Shown here one piece after another: positions 16,031 through 26,494 of a stretch of DNA of 46,050 nucleotides. Origin of the DNA: Leptospira sp. (GTDB lineage: Bacteria; Spirochaetota; Leptospiria; Leptospirales; Leptospiraceae); contig PEQN01000024.1 in NCBI GenBank assembly GCA_002786225.1, positions 1-46,050 of the forward strand, in the 5' to 3' direction. Position 1 is the first letter of the stretch. Each line of letters opens with the position of its first letter. Both the position numbers and the translations under genes were made by a program. The notes under the pieces were generated by a model, which saw nothing but the letters and a program-made list of their open reading frames with translations, had not been told where the DNA came from and did not search any database.

Positions 16031-17556
16031 GCAGAATGCAAGATTCCATACAAGTTTTAGATGTTACTCTTCGTGATGGAGAGCAGACGCAAGGTGTAAG
16101 TTTCTCTAGCGAAGAGAAAATGAACATTGCTAAATTTCTTTTGCAGAAGTTGAATGTCCACCGTGTTGAAATTGCATCTGCCCGAGTTTCCCGTGGAGAA
16201 TTAGAATCTGTTCGTAAGATTATGGACTGGGCAGCTGGTGAAAATTTAACAGATAGGATAGAAATTTTAGGCTTTGTAGATGGTGGTAAGACAGTTGATT
16301 GGATGAAAGAAACAGGAGTTAGAACTCTTAATTTATTGACCAAAGGATCTTTGCTTCATTTAGAAAAACAACTTCGTAAATCTCCAGCTGAGCATTTTAA
16401 AGAAGTCTCTGAAGTTATTCAACTCGCCACCAAACAAGGATTTAGTGTAAATGTTTATTTAGAAGACTGGTCTAATGGTTTTCGCAACAGTCCAGGGTAT
16501 GTGCTAGATTTAGTTGGGCATTTGCAAAAAGAACCCATTCAATATCTCTTCCTTCCTGATACCTTAGGAGTTCTATCGCCGGATGAAACCAAAGTAGGTA
16601 TTGATAGTATTCTTCAGAAATACCCCGAGCAACATTTAGAATTTCATGGGCACAATGATTATGATTTAGCAGTTGCTAACTGTATGGTTGCCGTTCAGTC
16701 TGGTGCAAAAGGTATTCATGTATCTGTAAATGGGCTTGGTGAGCGTGCTGGCAATTCTCCTTTAGAAGCTGTAATTACGGCACTGCATGATAAGCTTGGA
16801 GTAAAGACAGGAATAGTAGAAAAAGAAATAACTAATGCTAGTAGATTAGTTGAGGTTTTCAGTGGGAAACGAATTTCTGCGAATCGTCCTATTGTGGGTG
16901 AGGATGTTTTTACCCAAACTGCTGGAATCCATGCCGATGGGGATAAGAAGGCTAATCTTTATGCCAATCCAATTCTTCCTGAACGATTTGGAAGAACTAG
17001 AAGTTATGCTTTGGGCAAGCTCGCTGGCAAGGCAAGCCTTACTGAAAATTTAAAAAGACAAGGATTGGTTCTAAGTCCAGAGATGGAAAAGAAAGTTCTT
17101 GACCGCATCATTGAGTTAGGTGATCAAAGTAAGATTGTAACTCCCGAAGATATACCTTTTATTATAGCGGATATATCTGGAAAGTCAGAAAGTATTAGTT
17201 TTAAAATTATTACCTGCATTGTCGAATCAGGACTTGGTGCAACACCGAGTGCTAAACTCCATATTCAATACAAAGGCAAGGACTATTCCGCTGATGGAAA
17301 TGGGGATGGTGGCTATGATGCTTTTATGAAGGCACTTAGGAAAATCAACAAAGAAATTGGGATAGAGATGCCTTCTTTAGACGATTATGAGGTGCGCATA
17401 CCACCTGGTGGAAGAACAGATGCACTCGTTGAAGCAGTGATCACTTGGAAACGAAAAGACGATCCTATACCTTTAAGAACAATAGGGGTTGATTCTGACC
17501 AAGTTGTGGCAGCAATGAAAGCTACAGAAAAAATGATCAATCTTATATTTCCATGA
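16027..17556 (+). CDS. cimA: (R)-citramalate synthase (pyruvate route to isoleucine)
   Basis: This 509-aa member of the isopropylmalate synthase family closely resembles the characterised Leptospira CimA as I recall it. CimA condenses acetyl-CoA with pyruvate to citramalate, starting the threonine-independent isoleucine pathway. Motifs: LDVTLRDGEQTQGVSF (metal and substrate site), NVYLEDWSNGFRNSP, LPDTLGVLSP, EFHGHNDYDLAVAN (metal-binding HxH), GLGERAGN, GEDVFTQTAGIHADGDKK. A C-terminal LeuA-type dimer/regulatory domain (about 395-505) would bind isoleucine as feedback inhibitor. It overlaps both neighbours by 4 bp. Confidence 0.95.
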   Translation: MSRMQDSIQVLDVTLRDGEQTQGVSFSSEEKMNIAKFLLQKLNVHRVEIASARVSRGELESVRKIMDWAAGENLTDRIEILGFVDGGKTVDWMKETGVRTLNLLTKGSLLHLEKQLRKSPAEHFKEVSEVIQLATKQGFSVNVYLEDWSNGFRNSPGYVLDLVGHLQKEPIQYLFLPDTLGVLSPDETKVGIDSILQKYPEQHLEFHGHNDYDLAVANCMVAVQSGAKGIHVSVNGLGERAGNSPLEAVITALHDKLGVKTGIVEKEITNASRLVEVFSGKRISANRPIVGEDVFTQTAGIHADGDKKANLYANPILPERFGRTRSYALGKLAGKASLTENLKRQGLVLSPEMEKKVLDRIIELGDQSKIVTPEDIPFIIADISGKSESISFKIITCIVESGLGATPSAKLHIQYKGKDYSADGNGDGGYDAFMKALRKINKEIGIEMPSLDDYEVRIPPGGRTDALVEAVITWKRKDDPIPLRTIGVDSDQVVAAMKATEKMINLIFP

Positions 17557-18113
17557 TGAATCTCTTAATTGCAGGACTAGGCAATCCAGGTACTAAGTAT
17601 GAAAAGACTCGTCATAATATTGGATTTATGATATTGGATGATTTTTGTATAAAAGAGAAACTAGATTGGTCAACTAACAAAAACTCTCTCTATGCTAAAT
17701 TTAATTTTCAAGAAGCTAGTATTCATTTATTAAAACCCCAAGAGTATATGAATCTGTCTGGTAAAGAAGTATCTCGACTCGCAAAGATGATGAAGATTCC
17801 CAGTTCTCAGATTCTCATCGTACATGATGAGATTGATATTCCCTTCGCAAAAATCAAAAATAAGATTGGGGGTGGAACAGCCGGTCACAACGGACTTGCA
17901 GACATAGTGGAAAGATTGGGAAATTCTGATTTTCATAGACTACGTTTTGGGGTTGGTAAGCCTATTCAACCTGGAATGGATGTTGCTGATTTTGTCCTAC
18001 AAAAGTTTTCATCAGAAGAAATTGAACAATTGCACACACTTTTCCAAGAGTCAAATAAGAGAATCCAAGATTGGATTCGTGAACAAATCAAAATTGCAAC
18101 AAAAAATAATTAA
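17553..18113 (+). CDS. pth: Peptidyl-tRNA hydrolase
   Basis: This 186-aa protein has the standard length. It shows AGLGNPGTKYEKTRHNIGF (Asn11 and catalytic His21), LLKPQEYMNLSGKEV, VHDEIDIPFAKIK and GGTAGHNGL. Pth releases tRNA from peptidyl-tRNAs that drop off ribosomes. It starts at ATG 17553, overlapping the cimA stop by 4 bp. Its product is unrelated to branched-chain synthesis, so the operon is a mixed housekeeping one. Confidence 0.97.
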   Translation: MMNLLIAGLGNPGTKYEKTRHNIGFMILDDFCIKEKLDWSTNKNSLYAKFNFQEASIHLLKPQEYMNLSGKEVSRLAKMMKIPSSQILIVHDEIDIPFAKIKNKIGGGTAGHNGLADIVERLGNSDFHRLRFGVGKPIQPGMDVADFVLQKFSSEEIEQLHTLFQESNKRIQDWIREQIKIATKNN

Positions 18114-18118
18114 TCAAT

Positions 18119-18787
18119 ATGAATACCATACAACCTGAATCTCAAGTGGATTCCACAATACTGGACAAAGAAACAAAGAATCCTGAGCCTAACAAAGATA
18201 AGCTGTCAAAGCAATCCAAAAATTCTGCCAATAGCTTAATCAAATTAGCATTTCAAACCTTTCTTACCATAGTGATCTTGGTATTGATTGTTATTGGTTT
18301 GAGTTTAACAATTCGAGAAGAACTTATTTTCTATTCGGAGAAGGTGGTTCACCAAATTGGTTTTTGGGGACTCTTGATTGGAATGCTTCTCAGTGATTCT
18401 CTTCCTGCATTTATTCCTCCTGATGCTTTTTTAGTTTTTTCTATAGCCGCAAACTTAGATCCTTTTTGGGTGATAGTCTCTTGTTCTCTAGGTTCCATTA
18501 TGGGTGGCTGCATATCTTACTCAATAGGCAGATTCATTATTCCTAGGTTTTCTTTAGGAAGAAGGCTAATTCTTCAATATGAAGATAATCTTGTTCCTTA
18601 TATTCGTAAGTATGGATTCTGGGCGGTTGTTCTCTCTGCATTAACGCCTATTCCTTATTCTTGGATGGCATATACAACAGGTTCTTTCAAAATGAGTTTT
18701 CTGCAATTTTTTCTTGGTTCTCAATTTCGAATCGCTAGAATGCTAATATACTACTATGCTATGAGACTGGGATGGTTAGAGATATGA
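18119..18787 (+). CDS. DedA/VTT-family inner-membrane protein
   Basis: This 222-aa protein has a hydrophilic N-terminal tail of about 40 residues. A membrane helix follows (about 42-62), then a VTT (SNARE-associated/DedA) domain with re-entrant and transmembrane segments, including PAFIPPDAFLVFS, GSIMGGCISYSIGRFI and a late ALTPIPYSWMAYTTGSFKMS. DedA-family proteins act in lipid-carrier flipping and membrane homeostasis; the exact substrate here is unknown. It begins 5 bp after pth and its stop overlaps the next start. Confidence 0.85.
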   Translation: MNTIQPESQVDSTILDKETKNPEPNKDKLSKQSKNSANSLIKLAFQTFLTIVILVLIVIGLSLTIREELIFYSEKVVHQIGFWGLLIGMLLSDSLPAFIPPDAFLVFSIAANLDPFWVIVSCSLGSIMGGCISYSIGRFIIPRFSLGRRLILQYEDNLVPYIRKYGFWAVVLSALTPIPYSWMAYTTGSFKMSFLQFFLGSQFRIARMLIYYYAMRLGWLEI

Positions 18788-19020
18788 ATGAGGGCTTGCT
18801 TTTTCCTCCAACTAAGGATGAGCTACTCATTGGTATTCTAAAGCAATACCAACATCCTGAGGGTATACTTCCTCAGTTAAAGCAATATTTAGATGGAAGC
18901 ATTCCGGAATCATCCTTAGTCTGTTGCCAATCGGGCTGTGATATTTGCAGTGAATCTATCTATATCGCATTGCAAAAGTCTAAAGAAGTTTTGGCAAGAT
19001 CGGAGTTTCTTGAGTCTTGA
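18784..19020 (+). CDS. Small cysteine-motif protein, 78 aa
   Basis: The preferred start is ATG 18784, which overlaps the DedA stop as ATGA; ATG 18772 is also in frame. The notable feature is C47-C48-x3-C52-x2-C55 in an otherwise helical acidic protein, a possible metal or Fe-S site. No family is recognised. It is wedged between the DedA-type gene and rarA with overlaps on both sides, so it is certainly in the operon if it is translated. Confidence 0.7.
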   Translation: MNEGLLFPPTKDELLIGILKQYQHPEGILPQLKQYLDGSIPESSLVCCQSGCDICSESIYIALQKSKEVLARSEFLES

Positions 19021-20285
19021 ATCTTTTCTCTTCATCCTACATACCACTTGCCCATAGACTTAGACCAGAGAGCTTTGATGCTGTCTTAGGTCAGACACGT
19101 ATCATGAATGATTTGAAGCGCTTGAAAAGGCCTGTCTCTATTTTACTTTACGGACCACCTGGCTCTGGTAAGACGACGCTAGCTCACATTCTTGCAAAAT
19201 CTTGGAATCTACCAACGCGAACTTTAAGTGCAGTATCTTCAGGAGTTAAAGAAGTTAGGGATGTTTTCGCTGAAGCAGATAGGATAGGGACCATCTTACT
19301 TTTCTTAGATGAGATCCACAGATTCAGTTCCAGCCAACAAGATTCCCTTTTAGATGTGGTTGAAAAAGGAAAAATAGTTCTGATTGGAGCAACCACCGAG
19401 AACCCTGGATTTAGAATAAATAGACCCCTTCTTTCCAGAATGCAAGTTTTTAGACTAGATCCTCTTTCCGATGAAGCCTTGGATGAGGTTCTAGAAAAGG
19501 CGATGATTCTGGAAGGTAAGAGTCGTAGCTTGGATTCCGAGGCTAAGAAATTATTGATTTTAAGTTCTGGCAGAGATGCACGCAAGCTATTAACAACCCT
19601 AGAGGCACTTTTTTCTCTGCATGCAGAGGGTAACTTAATCCCATCAGAAGAAGTGAAATCCTATCTCGACTCACGAGTTTTTGACTATGATAAAGACAAA
19701 GAAAACCACTATGATCTTATTTCAGCATTTATAAAATCCATGAGAGGTTCTGATCCAGACGCGAGTCTGCTTTATATGACCTTTATGTTGGAGGCAGGGG
19801 AAGATCCCTTATTTATTGCTAGACGACTTATAGTTTTTGCTTCCGAAGATGTAGGCAATGCTTCCATTCATGCCTTGCCACTTGCTGTGGCTTGCCTAAA
19901 TGTAGTTGAAAGAATTGGAATGCCTGAGGCAGCTATCTCACTTGCCCAAGTTACAAGCTTTCTTGCTTCCTGCCCAAAATCAAATGCAAGTTATTCAGCT
20001 TGGCATTCAACTAAGAAGTTCATCAAAGAAAAAATATCTCAGCTCATTATTCCCAATCACCTCAGAAATGCTCCAACTTCATTGCATAAACAAGAAGGTG
20101 CAGCTAAGGGATATAAATACCCTCATGATTTTCCAGGAAATTTTGTTGAAGAGAATTATTTTCCTGAAGAATTCGCAAATGATCCGCCCCAGTTTTTCTT
20201 CCCTACTGAGAATGGTATGGATATAAACCTAAAAACTCAACTCAGGAAGATCTGGTCAGGTTCAAAGTTCAAGAAATATCCATAA
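19017..20285 (+). CDS. rarA: Replication-associated recombination protein A (AAA+ ATPase)
   Basis: This 422-aa AAA+ protein of the RarA/MgsA/WRNIP1 family acts at stalled replication forks. It shows PLAHRLRPESFDAVLGQ at the N-terminus, Walker A GPPGSGKT (46-53), Walker B LFLDEIHR (95-102), sensor 1 LIGATTENPGF, and the C-terminal tetramerisation region with SDPDASLLYMTFMLEAGEDPLFIARRLIV and YKYPHDFPGNFVEENYFPE. The start is TTG 19017, overlapping the previous TGA as TTGA. It ends the 14397-20285 gene run. Confidence 0.96.
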   Translation: MNLFSSSYIPLAHRLRPESFDAVLGQTRIMNDLKRLKRPVSILLYGPPGSGKTTLAHILAKSWNLPTRTLSAVSSGVKEVRDVFAEADRIGTILLFLDEIHRFSSSQQDSLLDVVEKGKIVLIGATTENPGFRINRPLLSRMQVFRLDPLSDEALDEVLEKAMILEGKSRSLDSEAKKLLILSSGRDARKLLTTLEALFSLHAEGNLIPSEEVKSYLDSRVFDYDKDKENHYDLISAFIKSMRGSDPDASLLYMTFMLEAGEDPLFIARRLIVFASEDVGNASIHALPLAVACLNVVERIGMPEAAISLAQVTSFLASCPKSNASYSAWHSTKKFIKEKISQLIIPNHLRNAPTSLHKQEGAAKGYKYPHDFPGNFVEENYFPEEFANDPPQFFFPTENGMDINLKTQLRKIWSGSKFKKYP

Positions 20286-20305
20286 TTTCCTAAAAAAAAC
20301 CAAAT

Positions 20306-20340
20306 TCTCTCTTGACTTGTGTCTAAGAGAAAAGAGACAC
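20306..20340 (+). promoter_or_regulatory. Leader of the complex I operon with two competing hairpins
   Basis: The only sizeable gap before nuoA (20286-20357) contains GTGTCT (20319-20324) paired with AGACAC (20335-20340). An alternative stem is TCTCTT (20308-20313) with AAGAGA (20325-20330); the two cannot form together. TTGACT at 20312-20317 resembles a -35 box but no good -10 lies 17 bp away. TTGTGT (20317-20322) with TAGAAA (20341-20346) is another weak option. nuoA lacks a clear Shine-Dalgarno. The role is inferred. Confidence 0.35.
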
Positions 20341-20357
20341 TAGAAACATAAATCAAT

Positions 20358-20735
20358 ATGGGAATCGCACCAGATAGTTTTGCTCCAATCGCCTTACAAC
20401 TTATCTTAGGGATTGGTTTCTCCGCAATCATTCTCATTTTAGCATTTATCATTCAACCGAAGAAGAAAACCAAACCCCAAGATACTTTTGAGTGCGGTGT
20501 GGAATACTATGGCGATGCAAGAAGTCTTTTTAACATAAAATTTTATATGGTGGCTGTTTTGTTTATACTCTTCGATATCGAAGCGGTATTTCTTTTCCCT
20601 TGGGCTGTGAATCTATTGAACTTTAAAGAAGCGGGCCTGGCTATTTTTATTTTTGTCGAAATGCTTGTATTTTTACTGATACTAGTTATAGGACTCTATT
20701 ACGTCTGGAAGAAAGGAGCATTGGAATGGGATTGA
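20358..20735 (+). CDS. nuoA: NADH-quinone oxidoreductase subunit A
   Basis: This 125-aa protein has three membrane helices and the subunit A loop [46 protein letters not shown]. NuoA belongs to the membrane arm of complex I, next to the quinone-binding junction. It is the first gene of the nuo cluster, and its end overlaps nuoB by 10 bp. Confidence 0.97.
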   Translation: MGIAPDSFAPIALQLILGIGFSAIILILAFIIQPKKKTKPQDTFECGVEYYGDARSLFNIKFYMVAVLFILFDIEAVFLFPWAVNLLNFKEAGLAIFIFVEMLVFLLILVIGLYYVWKKGALEWD

Positions 20736-21286
20736 AGGATTTAATGAGTAAGCCTGGTGAAATGCTAGGTGATATGGCACAGGTTGCAAATCTTGACTCT
20801 GTAATTCAATGGGGTAAATCCTATTCACTCTGGCCTTATCCTTTTGCAACAGCATGCTGCGGTATTGAGTATATGAGTACATCTTGTTCTGATTATGATA
20901 TAGCGAGGTTTGGTGCGGAACGTCCTTCCTTTTCTCCACGCCAAGCTGATATGATTCTAGTGCTTGGAACCATCACTTATAAAATGGCTCCAGTTCTTAG
21001 AGAAATCTACGACCAACTAGCTGAACCCAAATATGTCATCAGCGTAGGAGCCTGTGCATCTTCTGGAGGTATGTTTCATACTTATGGAGTTTTGCAAGGT
21101 ATAGATAGAATACTTCCTGTGGATGTATATGTACCAGGTTGCCCGCCAAGACCAGAAGCCTTACTCGATGCTGTCATTAAACTTCAAGAAAAAGTGAAAT
21201 CCCAGGGACTTGAAAATCGAAGACAGGAAGTCATGAGAAAGATTCAGGAGATCAACGAAAGAAATCGGCCATTGGTTGTAAGATGA
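20726..21286 (+). CDS. nuoB: NADH-quinone oxidoreductase subunit B (cluster N2)
   Basis: This 186-aa protein carries the four ligands of Fe-S cluster N2: the tandem pair Cys44-Cys45 ([10 protein letters not shown]), a cysteine in [10 protein letters not shown] and one in [11 protein letters not shown]2 is the last cluster before quinone, at the interface with NuoC/D. It overlaps nuoA by 10 bp and nuoC by 4 bp. All ligands are intact, so the quinone-reducing module looks functional. Confidence 0.97.
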   Translation: MGLKDLMSKPGEMLGDMAQVANLDSVIQWGKSYSLWPYPFATACCGIEYMSTSCSDYDIARFGAERPSFSPRQADMILVLGTITYKMAPVLREIYDQLAEPKYVISVGACASSGGMFHTYGVLQGIDRILPVDVYVPGCPPRPEALLDAVIKLQEKVKSQGLENRRQEVMRKIQEINERNRPLVVR

Positions 21287-21810
21287 TTGAATCGATTCTT
21301 ACGTTTTTAAAATCGAATTACTCTCATTTTCTTGTAGAAGAAGAAAATAGAAATTCAATCATCCCTCATGTTTTCCTTAAACCAGAAGGGATAGTTCCTG
21401 TTTTGGAAGCACTAAAGTCTCATAAGGATTTTTCTTTTAATTACCTAAATGATTTAACGGCTGTTGATTGGCTTGGAAAGAAGAAGATTCGCTTTGAAGT
21501 CTTGTATCTAATTCGATCACCTAAAAACAAACACTTCCAGCTCCAACTTCGTGTTCCTATAGACGAGGGAGATTCTGTTCCTTCTATAGTTTCTGTTTTC
21601 AAAGGTGCTAATTGGCCAGAGAGAGAAATCTACGATTTGTTCGGAATTCCTTTTATCAACCACCCCAATTTGGAAAGAATTGTTCTGCCTGATAATTTTG
21701 TGGGATATCCCCTTCGTAAGGATTACCCTCTGGAAGGACCTGGGCAAGATTATTTGATCCAAGACCTTTTGCAAATCCATATCCAAGATGATATTTCTAA
21801 GGAAGATTAA
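21283..21810 (+). CDS. nuoC: NADH-quinone oxidoreductase subunit C
   Basis: This 175-aa 30-kDa-subunit protein shows the signature [45 protein letters not shown]. It packs against NuoD and NuoB in the peripheral arm. It is separate from nuoD here, not fused as in some enterobacteria. Confidence 0.96.
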   Translation: MIESILTFLKSNYSHFLVEEENRNSIIPHVFLKPEGIVPVLEALKSHKDFSFNYLNDLTAVDWLGKKKIRFEVLYLIRSPKNKHFQLQLRVPIDEGDSVPSIVSVFKGANWPEREIYDLFGIPFINHPNLERIVLPDNFVGYPLRKDYPLEGPGQDYLIQDLLQIHIQDDISKED

Positions 21811-21812
21811 TT

Positions 21813-23033
21813 ATGGTGATGTATGATAAGACCAAAGCCCATTTCAATGAAAAATTTAAAAATCTTCCAGAAGGACACCTACTTGTTAACCTAGGACCTT
21901 CTCATCCAGCTACCCATGGAATCCTACAGAATGTAATACAAATCGATGGGGAAAGAATCGTCGAAGCGGAATCCGTTATCGGATACGTTCATAGATGCTT
22001 TGAAAAGTTAGGGGAAAGATACGATTACAATCAATTTCTTGTCTGTACGGATCGTATGAATTATGTATCTACACCAATGAACAATATTGGTTGGATACTA
22101 ACTGTGGAGAAGATGCTCCAAATAGAAGTTCCTGATAGAGTAACCTATGTTCGTATGATAATCTCTGAGTTATCCCGAATCATGGATCACATTGTCTGTG
22201 TTGGGATTCTAGGGGTAGATATTGGAGCTTTTTCGGGCTTTCTTCACTTATTTCATCATAGAGAAAATATTTACCAGGTTCTAGAGAAGCTAACAGGAGC
22301 CAGGCTCACAACAACATTCTGTCGTGTTGGTGGGATGGAAAGGGACATCTATCCAGAATTTATTGATGAAATACAATTGGTTTGTAGAGAACTCAAACCT
22401 GCCTTAGAAGAATTCAATAATTTATTAATTCGAAATCGTATCTTTCAAGATAGAACTGCAGGCATTGGTGGACTATCTCAAGAAGACGCTATAGCGTATG
22501 GATATTCTGGTCCTAACCTTAGAGCTACTGGAGTTGATTGGGATATTCGAAAAGACAAACCTTATATGCTTTATGATAAGGTAGATTTTGATATACCAGT
22601 TGGTGAAGATGGTTCCGTACTGCATAGAACTTTGGTTCGTATGGAAGAAATGCGTCAATCTATAAGAATTATTGAACAGCTTGTTCCCAATATTCCAGAA
22701 GGCAATTACCATGCTGATCTCCCTCATATCTTTCTTCCATCCAAAGATAAAGTTTATAAGAATATGGAAGAGCTAATCTATCATTTTAAGATTATCATGC
22801 ACGGTATTAAAGCACCAGTAGGGGAATGTTACCTTGCAACAGAAGCCGCAAATGGAGAGCTGGGTTATACAATTATCTCAGAAGGTGAAAAGACTCCATG
22901 GAGAGTCCATGTTCGTAGACCTTGTTTTTGGTATTACCAATCTTTTCCTGATCTAGTTAGAGGTGGGCTACTTGCGGATTCCGTAGCTACTATGAGCTCT
23001 TTGAATGTAATTGCTGGGGAGTTAGATTGTTAA
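21813..23033 (+). CDS. nuoD: NADH-quinone oxidoreductase subunit D
   Basis: This 406-aa 49-kDa-subunit protein is related to hydrogenase large subunits. It shows [25 protein letters not shown], the quinone-site region and the C-terminal [25 protein letters not shown]. It forms the quinone pocket with NuoB. The start is ATG 21813 with AAGGA at 21799-21803. Its stop overlaps the nuoE start as TAATG. Confidence 0.97.
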   Translation: MVMYDKTKAHFNEKFKNLPEGHLLVNLGPSHPATHGILQNVIQIDGERIVEAESVIGYVHRCFEKLGERYDYNQFLVCTDRMNYVSTPMNNIGWILTVEKMLQIEVPDRVTYVRMIISELSRIMDHIVCVGILGVDIGAFSGFLHLFHHRENIYQVLEKLTGARLTTTFCRVGGMERDIYPEFIDEIQLVCRELKPALEEFNNLLIRNRIFQDRTAGIGGLSQEDAIAYGYSGPNLRATGVDWDIRKDKPYMLYDKVDFDIPVGEDGSVLHRTLVRMEEMRQSIRIIEQLVPNIPEGNYHADLPHIFLPSKDKVYKNMEELIYHFKIIMHGIKAPVGECYLATEAANGELGYTIISEGEKTPWRVHVRRPCFWYYQSFPDLVRGGLLADSVATMSSLNVIAGELDC

Positions 23034-23524
23034 TGGATTACCAATTCTCAGCTAAAAGTGAAGAAACTTTTCTAAAAATTAAGGATCAATTTCCAGATAA
23101 AAGATCTTTGATCTTACCCTGCTTGTATTTTTTGCAAAGAGATAGGGGTTTTGTTGATAATGATGGTATGCAATACATTGCTGATCGAATAGGATCGCCC
23201 ATTTCCTTAGCCCATGTTTACGGTGTTGCTACTTTCTATACAATGTACAATAAGAAACCAGTTGGAAAGTTCCATGTTCAAATATGTTCGAATATTTCTT
23301 GTTATCTTTCTGGTTCTGATTCGGTAACCAAAGAATTTTGTAAAACACTCGGCATTGATAAAGGACAAACAACCAAAGACAAAGCCTTTACAGTTGAGGA
23401 AGTTCAGTGTTTGGGAGCTTGTGGATTTGGTCCAGTAGCTCAAATCAATGATCGTTATTATGAAAATCTCAAACCACAAGATGTATCTGCCTTGATCCAC
23501 ACTTTACAGGCAGAGGGGCAATAA
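23033..23524 (+). CDS. nuoE: NADH-quinone oxidoreductase subunit E (2Fe-2S)
   Basis: This 24-kDa thioredoxin-like subunit has the [2Fe-2S] ligands C85-x4-C90 and C126-x3-C130 (QICSNISC and QCLGAC). ATG 23033 overlaps the nuoD stop and lies 11 nt after GGGGAG; a TTG at 23027 in the same frame is also possible. NuoE pairs with NuoF in the NADH-dehydrogenase module. Confidence 0.96.
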   Translation: MDYQFSAKSEETFLKIKDQFPDKRSLILPCLYFLQRDRGFVDNDGMQYIADRIGSPISLAHVYGVATFYTMYNKKPVGKFHVQICSNISCYLSGSDSVTKEFCKTLGIDKGQTTKDKAFTVEEVQCLGACGFGPVAQINDRYYENLKPQDVSALIHTLQAEGQ

Positions 23525-23525
23525 T

Positions 23526-24824
23526 ATGGCTGAAAAACTCTTACTCACCAAACACATAGATCATCCCGAATCACATACTCTGAATCACTACCAATCTGTA
23601 GGAGGATATAAGTCGGCTCAGAAGGCACTTAGTTCTATGGCTCCAGATGAAATTGTAGCACTTGTTAAGGATTCAGGGCTTAGAGGTCGTGGTGGAGCAG
23701 GTTTTCCTACAGGTATGAAATGGTCATTTATCCCTAAGACAGATAAGCCAAAATATTTAATCTGCAATGCGGATGAGGGAGAGCCCGGTACTTTCAAAGA
23801 CCGTAAGCTACTAGAAAATCTTCCTCATATGTTAATCGAAGGGATGGTGATAGCTGCAAAAGCCATTGATTGCCACCAAGGTTATATTTATATCCGTGGT
23901 GAGTTCAATAAAGGAATTGACCTTGTTTCTTTTGCTGTGGACGAGGCTTATAAGGCTGGGCTTTTAGGGAAAAATATTCTAGGCTCTGGCTACAATTTTG
24001 ATTTAGCTGTCTATGCAGGAGCGGGTGCTTATATTTGTGGGGAAGAATCAGCCCTGATCAACTCTCTAGAAGGAAGAAGAGGTCATCCAAGACTCAAGCC
24101 TCCTTTTCCTGCTATATCAGGACTGTACAATTGCCCTACGGTTGTAAATAATGTTGAAACATTATGTAATGTTCCTCATATTTTAGAAATGGGTTCCGCT
24201 GAGTATAAGAAGATAGGAACTGAAAAGTCACCTGGAACTCGAGTTTTTTCTGTGAGTGGACACGTAAATCGACCAGGAGTATATGAAATTGAACTTGGCA
24301 CTCCTTTAATGGATCTTATCAATATACAATGTCAGGGAATGAAGGATGGCAAGAAACTTAAGGCTGTTATCCCAGGTGGTTCATCAGCTCCTATATTAAA
24401 TGCCGAAGAAGTGCAAAAGGCAAATATGGACTTCGAATCTATAGCTTCCTTTAAAAGTATGCTAGGCTCAGGGGCTGTCATTATCCTTAGCGAAGATGCA
24501 GATCTCGTTGAAACTACTTACAGGCTAGCTTCCTTTTATGCACATGAATCTTGTGGTCAGTGTACTCCTTGCAGAGAAGGGACACACTGGGTCAAAGATC
24601 TTCTAAATAAAATCAGAATAGGGGAAGGATCTCAGAAAGAATTAGATCTGATACTATCTCTTTCAAGAAATATGGAAGGTGGAACTACAATTTGTCCACT
24701 TGCTGATGCCTGTGTAATGGCTGTTAGACCAACCATCCAAAAGTTTACAAGTGAATTCACTTCTAGATTTAAATTGGAAGCTCATAAAACAGAACAAAAA
24801 GAATTAATAGGACAGCACGGATAG
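23526..24824 (+). CDS. nuoF: NADH-quinone oxidoreductase subunit F (FMN, NADH-binding)
   Basis: This 432-aa 51-kDa subunit binds NADH, FMN and cluster N3. Visible are the FMN/NADH motif [48 protein letters not shown] and the N3 ligands Cys343, Cys346, Cys349 and Cys390 ([12 protein letters not shown] and TTICPLADA). In most nuo operons nuoG and later nuoI follow; here nuoH comes 7 bp after the stop. Confidence 0.97.
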   Translation: MAEKLLLTKHIDHPESHTLNHYQSVGGYKSAQKALSSMAPDEIVALVKDSGLRGRGGAGFPTGMKWSFIPKTDKPKYLICNADEGEPGTFKDRKLLENLPHMLIEGMVIAAKAIDCHQGYIYIRGEFNKGIDLVSFAVDEAYKAGLLGKNILGSGYNFDLAVYAGAGAYICGEESALINSLEGRRGHPRLKPPFPAISGLYNCPTVVNNVETLCNVPHILEMGSAEYKKIGTEKSPGTRVFSVSGHVNRPGVYEIELGTPLMDLINIQCQGMKDGKKLKAVIPGGSSAPILNAEEVQKANMDFESIASFKSMLGSGAVIILSEDADLVETTYRLASFYAHESCGQCTPCREGTHWVKDLLNKIRIGEGSQKELDLILSLSRNMEGGTTICPLADACVMAVRPTIQKFTSEFTSRFKLEAHKTEQKELIGQHG

Positions 24825-24831
24825 TATAAGT

Positions 24832-25902
24832 ATGGATATAAGTGTTCTTTTCGTTTGGATTTTTAAAATTGCAAATTTCTTTATCATCATTCTCACAGGT
24901 GTTGCGTATTATACCTTAGCAGAAAGAAAATTTGCTGGTTTTATCCAAGATAGACCAGGTCCCAATCGGGCTGGAATATTTGGTTTACTTCAACCCTTAG
25001 CTGATGGAATTAAATTTCTTACCAAAGAAGAAGTGATTCCAGCTAATGTTTCCAAGGGCATGTATCTTCTTGCACCTGCGATTTCTATGACTTGTGCCAT
25101 TCTAGCATGGTCGATTATTCCTTTTGGAGGAACCATTCCTCTGCCTGAATTTTTGTCAAGCCTTCTTGGAACCAATACCTTAGATCTTCAAGTTGCCAAT
25201 CCAGATTCAGGAATCTTAATTTTGATGGCTATTTCTGGTCTTGCAGTTTACGGTATCATGATTGCAGGATGGGCAAGTAATAACAAGTATTCCTTATTAG
25301 GTGGAATTCGTGCTACAGCGCAAATGATTAGCTATGAAATACCCCTAGGTTTATCTTTGGTTGCCATAATTGTAATGACCGGTTCTCTTCGTTTAACGGA
25401 TGTTAATGATATGCAGATCGGTTTATGGAATATCTTTACCCCTCCAGGATTCATAGGTTTTTTTATTTTCTTGGTAGCAATTTTTGCTGAAACAAATAGA
25501 ATGCCCTTTGACCTTGCCGAAGCTGAATCTGAGTTGGTAGTTGGATTTCATACTGAATATGGTGCCTTCAAATTTGCCTTATTCTTTTTGGCTGAATATA
25601 TGAATATGATTACAATGAGTTGCATTACAGCTCTTTTGTTTTTTGGTGGGTACAATGTTCCTTTCGGAATTCTGGAAGGGTCTGTTTATTTGCCAATCTT
25701 AGGTGTAGTATTTTTTCTAGTTAAGGTTTTGTTTTTTGCCTTCTTTTTTATTTGGGTTCGATGGACGGTTCCAAGATTTCGCTATGATCAACTCATGACA
25801 ATAGGTTGGAAGAGGCTGATACCTTGGTCTTTGTTTAATGTTTTTCTTGCAGCTTCCTATATTGTTTTTTTCAAAGATTCATGGTGGTTATTATTTAATT
25901 AA
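24832..25902 (+). CDS. nuoH: NADH-quinone oxidoreductase subunit H
   Basis: This 356-aa multi-helix membrane protein shows the quinone-channel signature [35 protein letters not shown] and the conserved loop [39 protein letters not shown]. It joins the peripheral and membrane arms. It directly follows nuoF, so nuoG is not at its usual place, and nuoI is absent from its usual place after nuoH. Confidence 0.97.
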   Translation: MDISVLFVWIFKIANFFIIILTGVAYYTLAERKFAGFIQDRPGPNRAGIFGLLQPLADGIKFLTKEEVIPANVSKGMYLLAPAISMTCAILAWSIIPFGGTIPLPEFLSSLLGTNTLDLQVANPDSGILILMAISGLAVYGIMIAGWASNNKYSLLGGIRATAQMISYEIPLGLSLVAIIVMTGSLRLTDVNDMQIGLWNIFTPPGFIGFFIFLVAIFAETNRMPFDLAEAESELVVGFHTEYGAFKFALFFLAEYMNMITMSCITALLFFGGYNVPFGILEGSVYLPILGVVFFLVKVLFFAFFFIWVRWTVPRFRYDQLMTIGWKRLIPWSLFNVFLAASYIVFFKDSWWLLFN

Positions 25903-25903
25903 G

Positions 25904-26494
25904 ATGAATGAATTTAGTCTTTCACAAATATTATTTTATTTCTTTGGCAGTATCTCTGTAGTTGCAGCTCTAGGTGTGATTCTAAATCGAAACCCTATTA
26001 CAGCTGCTGTTCTGCTTGTTCTAACTTTTTTTTCTTTATCTGCTATCTACGCTATCATGGGTGCTACCTTTATTGCTACCATGCAGATCCTAGTTTATGC
26101 AGGTGCAATTATGGTATTGGTTGTATTCGTGCTTATGCTTCTTTCCTTAAAGACTGAAACTATATCTAAAGTTTGGGAATTTCCACTTAGAAAAGTCTTT
26201 CTATTCTTTACAGTGGGGATATTATTGCTATTCCTCGCTATGGGTGTGAGCATAGGGGTTCCTCATGGAAAGGTTTTGCCCAAGGGTGTAGATGCAACAA
26301 CAGGAAAGTATGAGTACAAACTATTAAATGAACAAGGCCAAGCGACTGAATTTTCAGCCAAGGGCAATGTGGCTGTTGTTGGAGCATCTACCTTTATTGA
26401 TTATTTATTGCCTTTTGAGATGATATCTATCCTGCTTCTTGTTGCAGTTATAGGTGCTGTGATTCTTGCTAAGAAAAAATTGGAGCAACAATGA
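25904..26494 (+). CDS. nuoJ: NADH-quinone oxidoreductase subunit J
   Basis: This is a 196-aa five-helix membrane subunit. It shows the core [49 protein letters not shown]. An in-frame start at 25838 would lie inside nuoH, so ATG 25904, just after the nuoH stop, is chosen. It overlaps nuoK by 4 bp. A hydrophilic loop at about residues 125-160 is longer than in many homologues. Confidence 0.95.
   Translation: MNEFSLSQILFYFFGSISVVAALGVILNRNPITAAVLLVLTFFSLSAIYAIMGATFIATMQILVYAGAIMVLVVFVLMLLSLKTETISKVWEFPLRKVFLFFTVGILLLFLAMGVSIGVPHGKVLPKGVDATTGKYEYKLLNEQGQATEFSAKGNVAVVGASTFIDYLLPFEMISILLLVAVIGAVILAKKKLEQQ

Noticed and set aside
25838..25903. N-terminal extension of NuoJ
   Set aside because: It would lie inside nuoH and add a non-homologous 22 residues. 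The ATG at 25904 gives the standard protein.
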